A stretch of DNA of 34,874 bases from Bolinopsis microptera (lineage: Eukaryota; Ctenophora; Tentaculata; Lobata; Bolinopsidae). Within the stretch, counting starts at the first letter, position 1, and each line of letters opens with the position of its first letter. Location of the stretch: positions 1 through 34,874 of the forward strand of contig NW_026971829.1 of NCBI RefSeq assembly GCF_026151205.1, given 5' to 3'. This document shows positions 1-9,820 of the stretch, piece by piece. Made by a program: the position numbers and the translations under genes. The notes under the pieces are model-generated. The model worked only from the letters and a program-made list of their open reading frames with translations, had not been told where the DNA came from and did not search any database.

Positions 1-169
1 TCCCAACACCCCCCATACACCAAACAAACGGGGGTCACAAACAAATGCGTTCTTTTTCTTGGGGGAGCTGGTTTGCAGCGTTCCACCTGGTCATTGTGCT
101 GCTTCTTCCTGAGAGAGACGAGTGGGTTCCCTTCAAGGATAGAAAGTATACCACAGAGGTAGTGTAGTG

Positions 170-930
170 TACCTCCTGAGGTAGGAGAGGAGTGAGGGTA
201 GGAGGAGCGCAAGGTAGGAGAGAGTGAGTAGGAGGGGAGTGAGGTAGGAGGAGGGTGAGGTAGGAGGACAATGAGGTAGGAGGAGAGTGAGGTAGGAGGA
301 GAGTGAGGTAGGAGGAGAGAGAGGTAGGAGGAGAGTGAGGTAGAAGGAGAGTGAGCTAGGAGGACAATGAGGTAGGAGGAGAGTGAGTAGGAGGAGAGTG
401 AGGTAGGAGGAGAGTGAGGTAGGAGGAGCGTCAGGTAGGAGGAGAGTGAGGTAAAGGAGAGTGAGGTAAGAGGAGAGTGAGGTAGGAGGAGAGTGAAGTA
501 GGAGGAGAGTGAGGTAGAAGGAGAGTGAGGTAGGAGGAGAGTGAGGTAGGAGGACAATGAGGTAGGAGGAGAGTGAGGTAGGAGGAGAGTGAGGTAGGAG
601 GAGAGTGAGGTAGGAGGAGCGTCAGGTAGGAGGAGAGTGAGGTAGAAGGAGAGTGAGGTAAGAGGAGAGTGAGGTAGGAGGAGAGTGAAGTAGGAGGAGA
701 GTGAGGTAGAAGGAGAGTGAGGTAGAAGGAGAGTGAGGTAGGAGGAGAGAGAGATAGGAGAAGAGTGAGGTAGGAGGAGAGTGAGGTAGGAGGAGAGTGA
801 GGTAAGAGCAGAGTGAGGTAGGAGGAGAGTGAGGTAGGAGGAGAGTGAGGTAGAAGGAGAGTGAGGTAGGGGGAGAGTGAGGTAAGAGGAGAGTAAGGTA
901 GGAGGAGAGTGAGGTAGGAGGAGAGTGGGG
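170..930. repeat. 16-bp minisatellite with higher-order period
   Basis: Tandem array of a 16-bp purine-rich unit, GTGAGGTAGGAGGAGA, with many single-base variants. Because 16 is not a multiple of three, every reading frame of the complementary strand is a 16-residue Pro/Ser/Leu repeat, so the long open frames here are repeat artefacts. Variant units recur in order: a GACAATGAGG variant at about 363 and 551, and a GAGCGTCAGG variant at about 425 and 616. This gives a higher-order unit of about 190 bp, or twelve monomers. The first 170 bases hold no gene that I recognise. Confidence 0.93.
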
Positions 931-940
931 TTGAAAACAT

Positions 941-1222
941 ACAGATAGAAGAACTATTAGATGTAGAATTAGAGACAATTATCTCTAAACATTTTATGAA
1001 GTATTACAAAATTGGACTAAAGATGCATGTTATTTCAGAATAGTTGTAAATCGCATGATCTATAATAATACATGATCAATATATGTTTATTCAAGACAAT
1101 ACTACTAGCATTAACAGCACTTAAAAATATTTATTGAGTAAATGATGGACATATTTTAATTTGGTTCAGTCAGTTCGAAACCTGACTGCACGGCATATTA
1201 GCTTGCGTCTGATTTCTCAACG
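941..1222. other. AT-rich unique stretch
   Basis: Ordinary AT-rich sequence between the minisatellite and the first duplicated cassette. I see no gene, RNA or repeat in it. Confidence 0.5.
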
Positions 1223-1397
1223 AAGAGCAAGAATAGGCATGTTAAACAAACTGCTTACAAATATTTCTTATCCCTACATTTGCTTTACAAGCCCTGTCTT
1301 GTAGAAACAGTATGTAATTCGCTTCTACTAGACTCATGAACATTGTATGAACCTCAACTATGGATTTATATGAGAAAGTTATTATGTGCAGTCCATT

Positions 1398-1933
1398 TCA
1401 CAGTGCTGGCAAGCACGACCGGTGCATTTATTGTGGGTATACTATGTACCCCCTTTACTATTATACCCCCTTTACTATTATACCCACTTTACTATTATAC
1501 CCCCTTTGGTACACGTTACAAGCCTCTTTCGTGCACGCGAAGCGTGCACTCCGGCCGGAGGCGGCGGCCGAAGGCCGCCGCCTCCGGCAGGAGTTTTTCA
1601 GGCATTAAGACTCATCGGAAGTCGTTCAGCAGATTTATTTTTAGTTCAAAACATTCTAATTTGATGTCAAAGATGACAGGAATAAAAAATAGTTATGTTG
1701 AGATTTTTAAGAAATTTGCATAAAATACTCGCCAGCACTGTTATACGAAATTCGGTAAAAAACCCAAAATCGCCATATTCAGGTGCCTTAAAAACCATGT
1801 TAAAATCGAGTTAGAGATCTGAAATTTTTCAGGGCGTCTAGATGTTGACCAATCGACTGCAAAAAAAGTTTCAGGTTTCAGGAACATCGGGAAATGGGTT
1901 TTCTAGAACCCCTGTTTTACGACAGATTGTCGG
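1398..1933 (+). mobile_element. Element A, copy 1 (hairpin/minisatellite element)
   Basis: Non-autonomous element starting TCACAGTGCTGGC. An inverted copy of CAGTGCTGGC lies internally (1731-1740). Between them are three units of a 17-bp minisatellite (CCCCCTTTACTATTATA) and two adjacent GC-rich hairpins with GAA loops (1531-1549 and 1554-1588). The right end is a small hairpin, ACGACA-GAT-TGTCG, followed by a TA-rich tail. Sub-terminal repeat, internal minisatellite and a 3' hairpin recall Helentron-associated elements of the DINE/HINE type, but I see no CTRR end and no coding capacity. Open frames here are identical in all copies and not gene-like. Confidence 0.75.
1531..1588. other. Twin GAA-loop hairpins (A1)
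   Basis: Two perfect inverted repeats side by side. The first is GTGCACGC-GAA-GCGTGCAC, an 8-bp stem. The second has a 16-bp stem of almost pure GC (1554-1569 and 1573-1588), also with a GAA loop. The first contains GCGAAGC, a DNA mini-hairpin known for exceptional stability. Both stems are intact in all four A copies. Confidence 0.9.
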
Positions 1934-1956
1934 GACATATACAGATAGATATACAT

Positions 1957-2472
1957 ATATTTTACCAAAACCCATAATCATGGGTAGAGTGGACCGCTGT
2001 CAGTGTCTCTCTTTCCCAAACAAAAGGAAATGATATTAATTTGATTGACCGTTCTCAAATGCAAAATGATACCGAGAATGAAATCGGTCGCTCGCTTTTC
2101 CCATTCATTCACGGCTTACGAATTGTATAATTAAGTTTCGATTGATTACATCAATCAGATGCTGTAAAAATCTCTTTGGGTTGCGTTCGGGTCGATAGTA
2201 TTTCGGGGTAAGGGACAAGGGTGGTAGTTATTACTTATTGAACAAGCTGAAGTTTATTGAATCTTCATTGCCGAGTACAGCTGCCTTTGGGTAGTTCTTC
2301 TTAATCTATTACAATTGTAAATGAATGGGAAAAGCGAGCGACCGATTTCATTCTCGGTATCATTTTGCATTTGAGAGCGGTCAATCAAATTAATATCATT
2401 TCCTTTTGTTTGGGAAAGAGAGACACTGACAGCGGTCCACTCTACCCATGATTATGGGTTTTGGTAAAATAT
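1957..2472 (+). mobile_element. Element B, copy 1 (long-TIR fold-back MITE)
   Basis: Fold-back element with terminal inverted repeats of about 153 bp (1957-2109 and 2320-2472) starting ATATTTTACCAAAACCC, around a unique core of about 210 bp. No coding capacity. It abuts the TA tail of A1. Its right flank, in reverse, matches the left flanks of B3 and B4, so B is probably part of a larger composite unit. Confidence 0.88.
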
Positions 2473-2911
2473 CATCTCTTTTTGATTATAATGTCAGGTG
2501 GATCGTTGGTATACCATTAAATCGATTTAACACCGCAATTCCAGTCGCAAGCCTGGGACCACTACTAGCATAGTCACAACATCTACAAAGCTGCCATATA
2601 GCCTGACTGACAATTTTCTCGACTGACTGACAATGTTTCTTCTTTTTCCCCATTTAGAGGATTGATTAATATTTATGAGTTATTTATTATAAGTTTTACA
2701 GATTATAAACCTCTGAATATACTGTGATTTTCTAATAAGAGCAAGAATAGGCATGTTAAACAAACTGCTTACAAATATTTCTTATCCCTACATTTGCTTT
2801 ACAAGCCCTGTCTTGTAGAAACAGTATGTAATTCGCTTCTACTAGACTCATGAACATTGTATGAACCTCAACTATGGATTTATATGAGAAAGTTATTATG
2901 TGCAGTCCATT

Positions 2912-3447
2912 TCACAGTGCTGGCAAGCACGACCGGTGCATTTATTGTGGGTATACTATGTACCCCCTTTACTATTATACCCCCTTTACTATTATACCCA
3001 CTTTACTATTATACCCCCTTTGGTACACGTTACAAGCCTCTTTCGTGCACGCGAAGCGTGCACTCCGGCCGGAGGCGGCGGCCGAAGGCCGCCGCCTCCG
3101 GCAGGAGTTTTTCAGGCATTAAGACTCATCGGAAGTCGTTCAGCAGATTTATTTTTAGTTCAAAACATTCTAATTTGATGTCAAAGATGACAGGAATAAA
3201 AAATAGTTATGTTGAGATTTTTAAGAAATTTGCATAAAATACTCGCCAGCACTGTTATACGAAATTCGGTAAAAAACCCAAAATCGCCATATTCAGGTGC
3301 CTTAAAAACCATGTTAAAATCGAGTTAGAGATCTGAAATTTTTCAGGGCGTCTAGATGTTGACCAAATCGACTGCAAAAAAAGTTTCAGGTTTCAGGAAC
3401 ATCGGGAAATGGGTTTTCTAGAACCCCTGTTTTACGACAGATTGTCG
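2912..3447 (+). mobile_element. Element A, copy 2
   Basis: Same structure as A1: TCACAGTGC start, three 17-bp minisatellite units, twin GAA-loop hairpins (3045-3063 and 3068-3102) and a 3' hairpin. It duplicated with the surrounding cassette rather than inserting separately. Confidence 0.75.
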
Positions 3448-3471
3448 GGACATATACAGATAGATATACAT

Positions 3472-3987
3472 ATATTTTACCAAAACCCATAATCATGGGT
3501 AGAGTGGACCGCTGTCAGTGTCTCTCTTTCCCAAACAAAAGGAAATGATATTAATTTGATTGACCGTTCTCAAATGCAAAATGATACCGAGAATGAAATC
3601 GGTCGCTCGCTTTTCCCATTCATTCACGGCTTACGAATTGTATAATTAAGTTTCGATTGATTACATCAATCAGATGCTGTAAAAATCTCTTTGGGTTGCG
3701 TTCGGGTCGATAGTATTTCGGGGTAAGGGACAAGGGTGGTAGTTATTACTTATTGAACAAGCTGAAGTTTATTGAATCTTCATTGCCGAGTACAGCTGCC
3801 TTTGGGTAGTTCTTCTTAATCTATTACAATTGTAAATGAATGGGAAAAGCGAGCGACCGATTTCATTCTCGGTATCATTTTGCATTTGAGAGCGGTCAAT
3901 CAAATTAATATCATTTCCTTTTGTTTGGGAAAGAGAGACACTGACAGCGGTCCACTCTACCCATGATTATGGGTTTTGGTAAAATAT
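3472..3987 (+). mobile_element. Element B, copy 2
   Basis: Same long-TIR fold-back element as B1, with ATATTTTACC ends, present here through the tandem duplication. Confidence 0.88.
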
Positions 3988-4219
3988 CATCTCTTTTTGA
4001 TTATAATGTCAGGTGGATCGTTGGTATACCATTAAATCGATTTAACACCGCAATTCCAGTCGCAAGCCTGGGACCACTACTAGCATAGTCACAACATCTA
4101 CAAAGCTGCCATATAGCCTGACTGACAATTTTCTCGACTGACTGACAATGTTTCTTCTTTTTCCCCATTTAGAGGATTGATTAATATTATATTTTTACTT
4201 ATAGTTTACCTAGATTATA

Positions 4220-6690
4220 AAGTCGAAATATAAACTGATATCTTCATTAATAAGGAGGAAGTTTCAACGATTTCGAAATTTTTCCTTTAAAAACATTTCC
4301 TTGTGTTTAGGGAAGCATATCGGTCGATCACTGACTGAATATGCCACTTAATACTCATTCAAGTTGGCATTAAATTCATATATAATGACATTAAACTGTC
4401 GTGGCAAAGCAGAATTTGTTGGAAATCACGAATGAGCAAAATTCTCACCTTTCGCACGTGCAAACTTTGAGCGGACGTTGCGTGCGCATCCAATATTGAA
4501 TCGCCGTAAATTTTTGCATGTAATTGTTTTATATATAGCTTGATAAGCATGCAAAGTTTCAAAGTATTTCAAGAAGAACTGTAATCACAACGGCACTCTA
4601 AAGTTGACAGAAAATGACGAAAACAGCAATTTTAAGTGATTTTAGCGATTTTCTATCAATTTGGGCGTGTTCCCACGTGTGCAACTTTTCGATTTTCAAC
4701 TTTAAAACTAGCCTAATGCACAATTTATACCTATAAAAAGCAGAACTGAGCTCCACAACTCAAGGCATGGCCCAACACCAGAGAATACTAAATCGCAAAA
4801 TTGACGTTTTTATAAAATAATTCTTCAAAAAAGCACAAACTTCAATAACGAATATCTTTATGAAGGAGCAAGCTAGAAAAACTTTCCGATAGATTTTCAG
4901 AATGCTTGAACAATTATCTAAGATGAAAATTACTCAGATTTTGAATAAAATTACTCCTTAATGGTTTAAAATTAATTTTAAAAGTTATTACTTTGTCAAA
5001 AATCAAGTTTTAAAAACGGTTAACTTGATGACGTCATCAAGGGGTGTTTATGACGTCAAATAATTTTTTTATACAATGTAAACTAAAGTATAAACAATTA
5101 TTTGCAAGACCTGTGGTCGGGAATGGCTGTATCTTTTATACTTTTGAATCTATGGAACTTAAATACAGGCTACAATTGACTGGCAAAGCGTCTATCCCTG
5201 AATATCACAGTGCTGGCAAGCACGACCGGTGCATTTATTGTGGGTATACTATTTTCCTCCTTTACTATTATACCCCCTTTACTATTATACCCCCTTTGGT
5301 ACACGTTACAAGCCTCTTTCGTGCACGCGAAGCGTGCACTCCGGCCGGAGGCGGCGGCCGAAGGCCGCCGCCTCCGGCATTAAGACTCATCGGAAGTCGT
5401 TCAGCAGATTTATTTTTAGTTCAAAACATTCTAATTTGATGTCAAAGATGACAGGAATAAAAAATAGTTATGTTGAGATTTTTAAGAAATTTGCATGAAA
5501 TACTCGCCAGCACTGTTATACGAAATTCGGTAAAAAACCCAAAATCGCTATATTCAGGTGCCTTAAAAACCATGTTAAAATCGAGTTAGAGATCTGAAAT
5601 TTTTCAGGGCGTCTAGACGTTGACCAAATCGACTGCAAAAAAAGTTTCAGGTTTCAGGAACATCGGGAAGTGGGTTTTCTAGAACCCCTGTTTTACGACA
5701 GATTGTCGTGATATCTATATACATACATATATATATTCAGGGATAGACGCTTTGCCAGTCAATTGTAGCCTGTATTTAATTGTCCATAGATTCAAAAGTA
5801 TAAAAGATACAGCCATTTCCGACCACAGGTCATGAAAATAATTGTTTACACTTTAGTTTACATTGTATAAACAAATTATTTGACGTCATGAACACCCCTT
5901 GATGACGTCATCAAGTTAACCATTTTTAAAACTTGATTTTTGACAAAGTAATAACTTTTAAAAATGATTTTACACCATTAAAAAGTAATTGTATTCAAAA
6001 TCTGAGGAAATTTTTACCTTAGATAATTGTTCAAGCATTCTGAAAATCTACCGGAAAGTTTTTCTAGCTTGCTCCTTCATAAAGATATTCGTCATTGAAG
6101 TTTGTGCTTTTTTGAAGAATTATTTTATAAAAACGTCAATTTTGCGATTTAGTATTCTCTGGTGTTGGGCCATGCCTTAGGTTGTGGAGCTCAGTTCTGC
6201 TTCCTATAGGTATAAATTGTGTATTAGGCTAGTTTTAAAGTTAAAAATCGAAAAGTTGCACACGTGAGGACACGCCCAAATTGATAGAAAATTACTGAAA
6301 TCACTGAAAATTGCTGTTTTTGTCATTTTCTGTCAACTTTAGAGTGCCGTTGTGATTACAGTTCTTCTTGAAATACTTTGAAATTTTGCATGCTTATCAA
6401 ACTATATATAAAACAATTACATGCAAAAATTTACGGCGATTCAATATTGGATGCGCACGCAACGTCCGCTCAAAGTTTGCACGTGCGAAAGGTGAGAATT
6501 TTGCTCATTCGTGATTTCCAACAAATTCTGCTTTGCCACGACAGAACTTGAATGAGTATTAAGTGGCATATTCAGTCAGTGATCGACCGATATGCTTACC
6601 TAAACACAAGGAAATGTTTTTAAAGGAAAAATTTCGAAACTGTTGAAACTTCCTCCTTATTAATGAAGATATCAGTTTATATTTCGACTT
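4220..6690. mobile_element. Element C: giant palindrome with A3 at its centre
   Basis: The left arm (4220-5204) and right arm (about 5734-6690) are near-perfect reverse complements of almost 1 kb. The right arm lacks about 33 bp that the left arm keeps near 4380. The arms meet at TATCCCTGAATA / TATTCAGGGATA, and element A3 sits between them. Each arm carries two TGACGTCA palindromes (5029, 5051; mirrored at 5881, 5903). No coding capacity beyond short chance frames. The single arm at 8133-9117 is a third copy. Confidence 0.88.
5205..5709 (+). mobile_element. Element A, copy 3
   Basis: The A copy at the centre of palindrome C. It has two 17-bp minisatellite units rather than three, and lacks about 14 bp between two GGCA direct repeats just after the second hairpin. 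The twin GAA hairpins (5321-5339 and 5344-5378) and the terminal hairpin (5695-5709) are intact. A TA-rich tail (5710-5733) follows. Confidence 0.75.
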
Positions 6691-6726
6691 CATAAAGTAC
6701 CCTGACATTATAATCAAAAAGAGATG

Positions 6727-7371
6727 ATATTTGACCAAAACCCATAATCATGGGTAGAGTGGACCGCTGCCATGGTCTCTCTTTCCCAAACAAAAGGAAA
6801 TGATATTAATTTGATTGACCGTTCTCAAATGCAAAATGATACCGAGAATGAAATCGGTCGCTCGCTTTTCCCATTCATTTACAATTGTAATAGATTAAGA
6901 AGAACTACCCAAAGGCAGCTGTACTCGGCAATAAAGATTCAATAAACTTCAGCTAATTCAATAAGTAATAACTACCACCCTTACCCCGAAATACTAGGTA
7001 TCGACCCGAACGCAACCCAAAGAGATTTTTACAGCATCTGATTGATGTACCTAATCAATCGAAACTTATTACAATTCGTAAGCCGTGAATGAATGAAAAC
7101 CTAGTATTTCGGGGTAAGGGTGGTAGTTATTACTTATTGAATTAGCTGAAGTTTATTGAAACTTTATTGCCGAGTACAGCTGCCTTCGGGTAGTTCTTTT
7201 TAATGTATTACAATTGTAAATGAATGGGAAAAGCGAGCGACCGATTTCATTCTCGGTATCATTTTGCATTTGAGAACGGTCAATCAAATTAATATCATTT
7301 CCTTTTGTTTGGGAAAGAGAGACCATGGCAGCGGTCCACTCTACCCATGATTATGGGTTTTGGTCAAATAT
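6727..7371 (-). mobile_element. Element B, copy 3 (rearranged core)
   Basis: Long-TIR fold-back element with ATATTTGACC ends. It is longer than the other copies (645 bp against about 515). The core runs in the orientation of B4 and is then partly repeated in inverted form, with the turn near 7101. It is a composite or an unequal fold-back product. Confidence 0.85.
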
Positions 7372-7410
7372 GTATATATATATATAAATAAAGTGTAATT
7401 CCCTCATTAT

Positions 7411-7578
7411 TAAGGCCTTGGTGGCCCAGTGGCGCGGCGTTGGGCCAGTAATCGCAAGGTTGCTGGATCAATACCCGCCATCGGCAAAACCAACCTTGAT
7501 GATTTGAGCCATACTGATGAGTCCTAATAGGACGAAACACTGTGTCTATGGATATATATATATATATATGTATATATC
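7411..7578 (+). mobile_element. tRNA-derived SINE ending in a hammerhead ribozyme
   Basis: The head looks like a tRNA gene: an A-box-like TGGCCCAGTGGC at 7422-7433 and a B-box-like GGATCAATACC at 7465-7475, about 32 bp apart, as expected for an internal RNA polymerase III promoter. A short body (7480-7508) leads into a hammerhead ribozyme (7509-7551) and then a TA-repeat tail. The tail faces the TA tail of A4, so the two elements are joined tail to tail. No coding sequence. tRNA-like SINEs that carry hammerheads are known in some invertebrates (Schistosoma Sm-alpha). I cannot say whether this family is described. Confidence 0.8.
7509..7551 (+). ncRNA. Hammerhead ribozyme, type I
   Basis: All core elements are present in order. 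Stem I CCATA (7509-7513) pairs with TATGG (7547-7551). The core CTGATGA is at 7514-7520. Stem II is GTCC/GGAC with a TAATA loop (7521-7533). GAA follows at 7534-7536. Stem III is ACA/TGT with a CTG loop (7537-7545). The cleavage-site C at 7546 completes GTC. Predicted self-cleavage lies between 7546 and 7547. The very short stem III is typical of hammerheads in Penelope-like elements and retrozymes, which often act as dimers. Confidence 0.93.
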
Positions 7579-8132
7579 ACGACAATCTATCGTAAAACAG
7601 GGGTTCTAGAAAACCCATTTCCCGATGCTCCTGAAACCTGAAACTTTTTTTGCAGTCGATTTGGTCAACGTCTAGACGCCCTGAAAAATTTCAGATCTCT
7701 AACTCAATTTTAACATGGTTTTTAAGGCACCTGAATATGGCGATTTTGGGTTTTTTACCGAATTTCGTATAACAGTGCTGGCGAGTATTTTATGCAAATT
7801 TCTTAAAAATCTCAACATAACTTTTTTTTATTCCTGTCATCTTTGACATCAAATTAGAATGTTTTGAACTAAAAATAAATCTGCTGAACGACTTCCGATG
7901 AGTCTTAATGCCTGAAAAACTCCTGCCGGAGGCGGCGGCCTTCGGCCGCCGCCTCCGGCCGGAGTGCACGCTTCGCGTGCACGAAAGAGGCTTGTAACGT
8001 GTACCAAAGGGGGTATAATAGTAAAGGGGGTATAATAGTAAAGGGGGTATAATAGTAAAGGGGGTATAATAGTAAAGGGGGTACATAGTATACCCACAAT
8101 AAATGCACCGGTCGTGCTTGCCAGCACTGTGA
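7579..8132 (-). mobile_element. Element A, copy 4 (minus)
   Basis: Reverse-oriented A element: terminal hairpin at 7579-7593, sub-terminal repeat GCCAGCACTG/CAGTGCTGGC, four 17-bp minisatellite units, and both GAA hairpins intact (7925-7959 and 7964-7982). Its 5' end joins directly to a C arm at 8133, in the same arrangement as A3 and the right C arm. Confidence 0.75.
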
Positions 8133-9117
8133 TATTCAGGGATAGACGCTTTGCCAGTAAATTATAGCCTGTATTTAAGTTCCATAGATTCAAAAGTATA
8201 AAAGATATAGCCATTTCCGACCACAGGTCTTGCGAATAATTATTTACACTTTAGTTTACATTGTATAAAAAAATTATTTGACGTCATAAACACCCCTTGA
8301 TGACGTCATCAAGTTAACCGTTTTAAAAACTTGATTTTTGACAAAGTAATCACTTTTAAAATCGATTTTACACCATTAAGAATTAATTTTATTCAAGATT
8401 TGAGGACATATTGAAGTTAAATAATTGTTTAAGCATTCTGAAAATCTACCGGAAAGTTTTTCTACCTTGCTCCTTCATAAAGATATTCGTCATTGAAGTT
8501 TGTGCTTTTTTGAAGAATTATTTTATAAAAACGTCAATTTTGCGATTTAGTATTCTCTGGTGTTGGGCAATGCCTTGGGTTGTGGAGCTCAGTTCTGCTT
8601 CCTATAGGTATAAATTGTGCATTAGGCTAGTTTTAAAGTTGAAAATCGAAAAGTTGCACACGTGGGGACACACCCAAATTGATAGAAAATTGCTAAAATC
8701 ACTGAAAATTGCTGTTTTCGTCATTTTCTGTCAACTATAGAGTGCCGTTGTGATTACAGTTCTTTTTGAAATACTTTGAAACTTTGCATGCTTATCAAAC
8801 TATATATAAAACACCAACATGACAAAATTTACGGCGATTCAGTATTGGATGCGCACGCAACGACCGCTCAAAGTTTGCACGTGCGAAAGGTGAGAATTTT
8901 GCTCATTCGTGATTTCCAACAAATTCTGCTTTGCCACGACAGTTTAATGTCATTATATATGAATTTAATGCCAACTTGAATGAGTATAAAGTGGCATATT
9001 CAGTCAGTGATCGACTGATATGCTTACCTAAACACAAGAAAATGTTTTTAAAGGAAAAATTTCGAAATCGTTGAAACTTCTTCCTTATTGAATTTGATGA
9101 AGATATCAGTTTATATT
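8133..9117. mobile_element. Element C, single right arm
   Basis: Third copy of the C arm, matching 5734-6690 and retaining the 33-bp segment missing there. It has TGACGTCA at 8279 and 8301. The partner left arm is absent: on the other side of A4 lies the SINE-hammerhead unit. Short open frames in it are repeat shadows. Confidence 0.85.
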
Positions 9118-9178
9118 TTGTATTTCAACTATTTATTTTTAAATTAAAGTACCCTGACATTATAATCAAAAATAGATG

Positions 9179-9691
9179 ATATTTGACCAAAACCCATAAT
9201 CATGGGTAGAGTGGACCGCTGCCAGTGTCTCTCTTTCCCAAACAAAAGGAAATGATATTAATTTGATTGACCGTTCTCAAATGCAAAATGATACCGCGAG
9301 AATGAAATCGGTCGCTCGCTTTTCCCATTCATTTACAATTGTAATACATTAAAAAGAACTACCCGAAGGCAGCTGTACTCGGCAATAAAGTTTCAATAAA
9401 CTTCAGCTAATTCAATAAGTAATAACTACCACCCTTACCCCGAAATACTAGGTATCGACCCGAACGCAACCCAAAGAGATTTTTACAGCATGTGATTGAT
9501 GTAATCAATCTAAACTTATTACAATTCGTAAGCCGTGAATGAATGGGAAAAGCGAGCGACCGATTTCATTCTCGCGGTATCATTTTGCATTTGAGAACGG
9601 TCAATCAAATTAATATCATTTCCTTTTGTTTGGGAAAGAGAGACACTGGCAGCGGTCCACTCTACCCATGATTATGGGTTTTGGTCAAATA
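9179..9691 (-). mobile_element. Element B, copy 4
   Basis: Long-TIR fold-back element with ATATTTGACC ends and its core in the opposite orientation to B1 and B2. Its left flank (CCCTGACATTATAATC at about 9160) is shared with B3 and, in reverse, with the right flanks of B1 and B2. Confidence 0.87.
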
Positions 9692-9820
9692 AACAATACA
9701 ATATCAGTCAATATAATACGTAAAACCCAGTAACATTAGTAAGTAACTTTAAACATATCTACTACAAAACTAAACTTAATAATGTTTTATCACGCGAGCT
9801 ATAGGCTCTAATTTCTCTAA

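Larger units (their letters stand above)
1223..2673 (+). repeat. Tandem segmental duplication, copy 1
   Basis: First copy of a cassette of about 1.45 kb, holding 175 bp of lead sequence, element A1, element B1 and about 200 bp of unique tail. It matches 2737-4188 at an offset of 1514, which becomes 1515 after one extra A in copy 2 near 3366. That indel is the only difference I noticed by eye. The 63 bp between the copies resembles, in diverged form, the sequence after copy 2 (4189-4260). Confidence 0.93.
2737..4188 (+). repeat. Tandem segmental duplication, copy 2
   Basis: Second near-identical copy of the cassette at 1223-2673, again with an A and a B element. The high identity suggests a recent duplication or gene-conversion-like homogenisation, or an assembly duplication. 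Confidence 0.93.

Noticed and set aside
170-930. CRISPR-like array
   Set aside because: The repeat units are contiguous without spacers and the context is eukaryotic.
431-978. Long Ser/Pro/Leu-rich frames on the minus strand
   Set aside because: They are translations of the 16-bp minisatellite in different frames, with an exact 16-residue period and no other signal.
1343-1723. 126-codon frame repeated at 2857 and in part at 5229 and 7790
   Set aside because: It reads through the hairpins and the 17-bp minisatellite of element A. Its similarity between copies follows from the DNA repeat, and competing frames are equally open.
1398-1933. Canonical Helitron
   Set aside because: The TC start and 3' hairpin fit, but no CTRR follows the hairpin in any copy and no Rep/helicase gene is present, so only a Helentron-like label is offered.
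7413-7485. Functional tRNA gene
   Set aside because: A and B boxes are present, but the arms do not fold into a convincing cloverleaf with an acceptor stem, and the unit continues into the hammerhead.
1957-9691. Invertible switch in element B (core flipped between B1 and B4)
   Set aside because: The flanking sequence flips together with the core, so the whole unit is simply in the opposite orientation.
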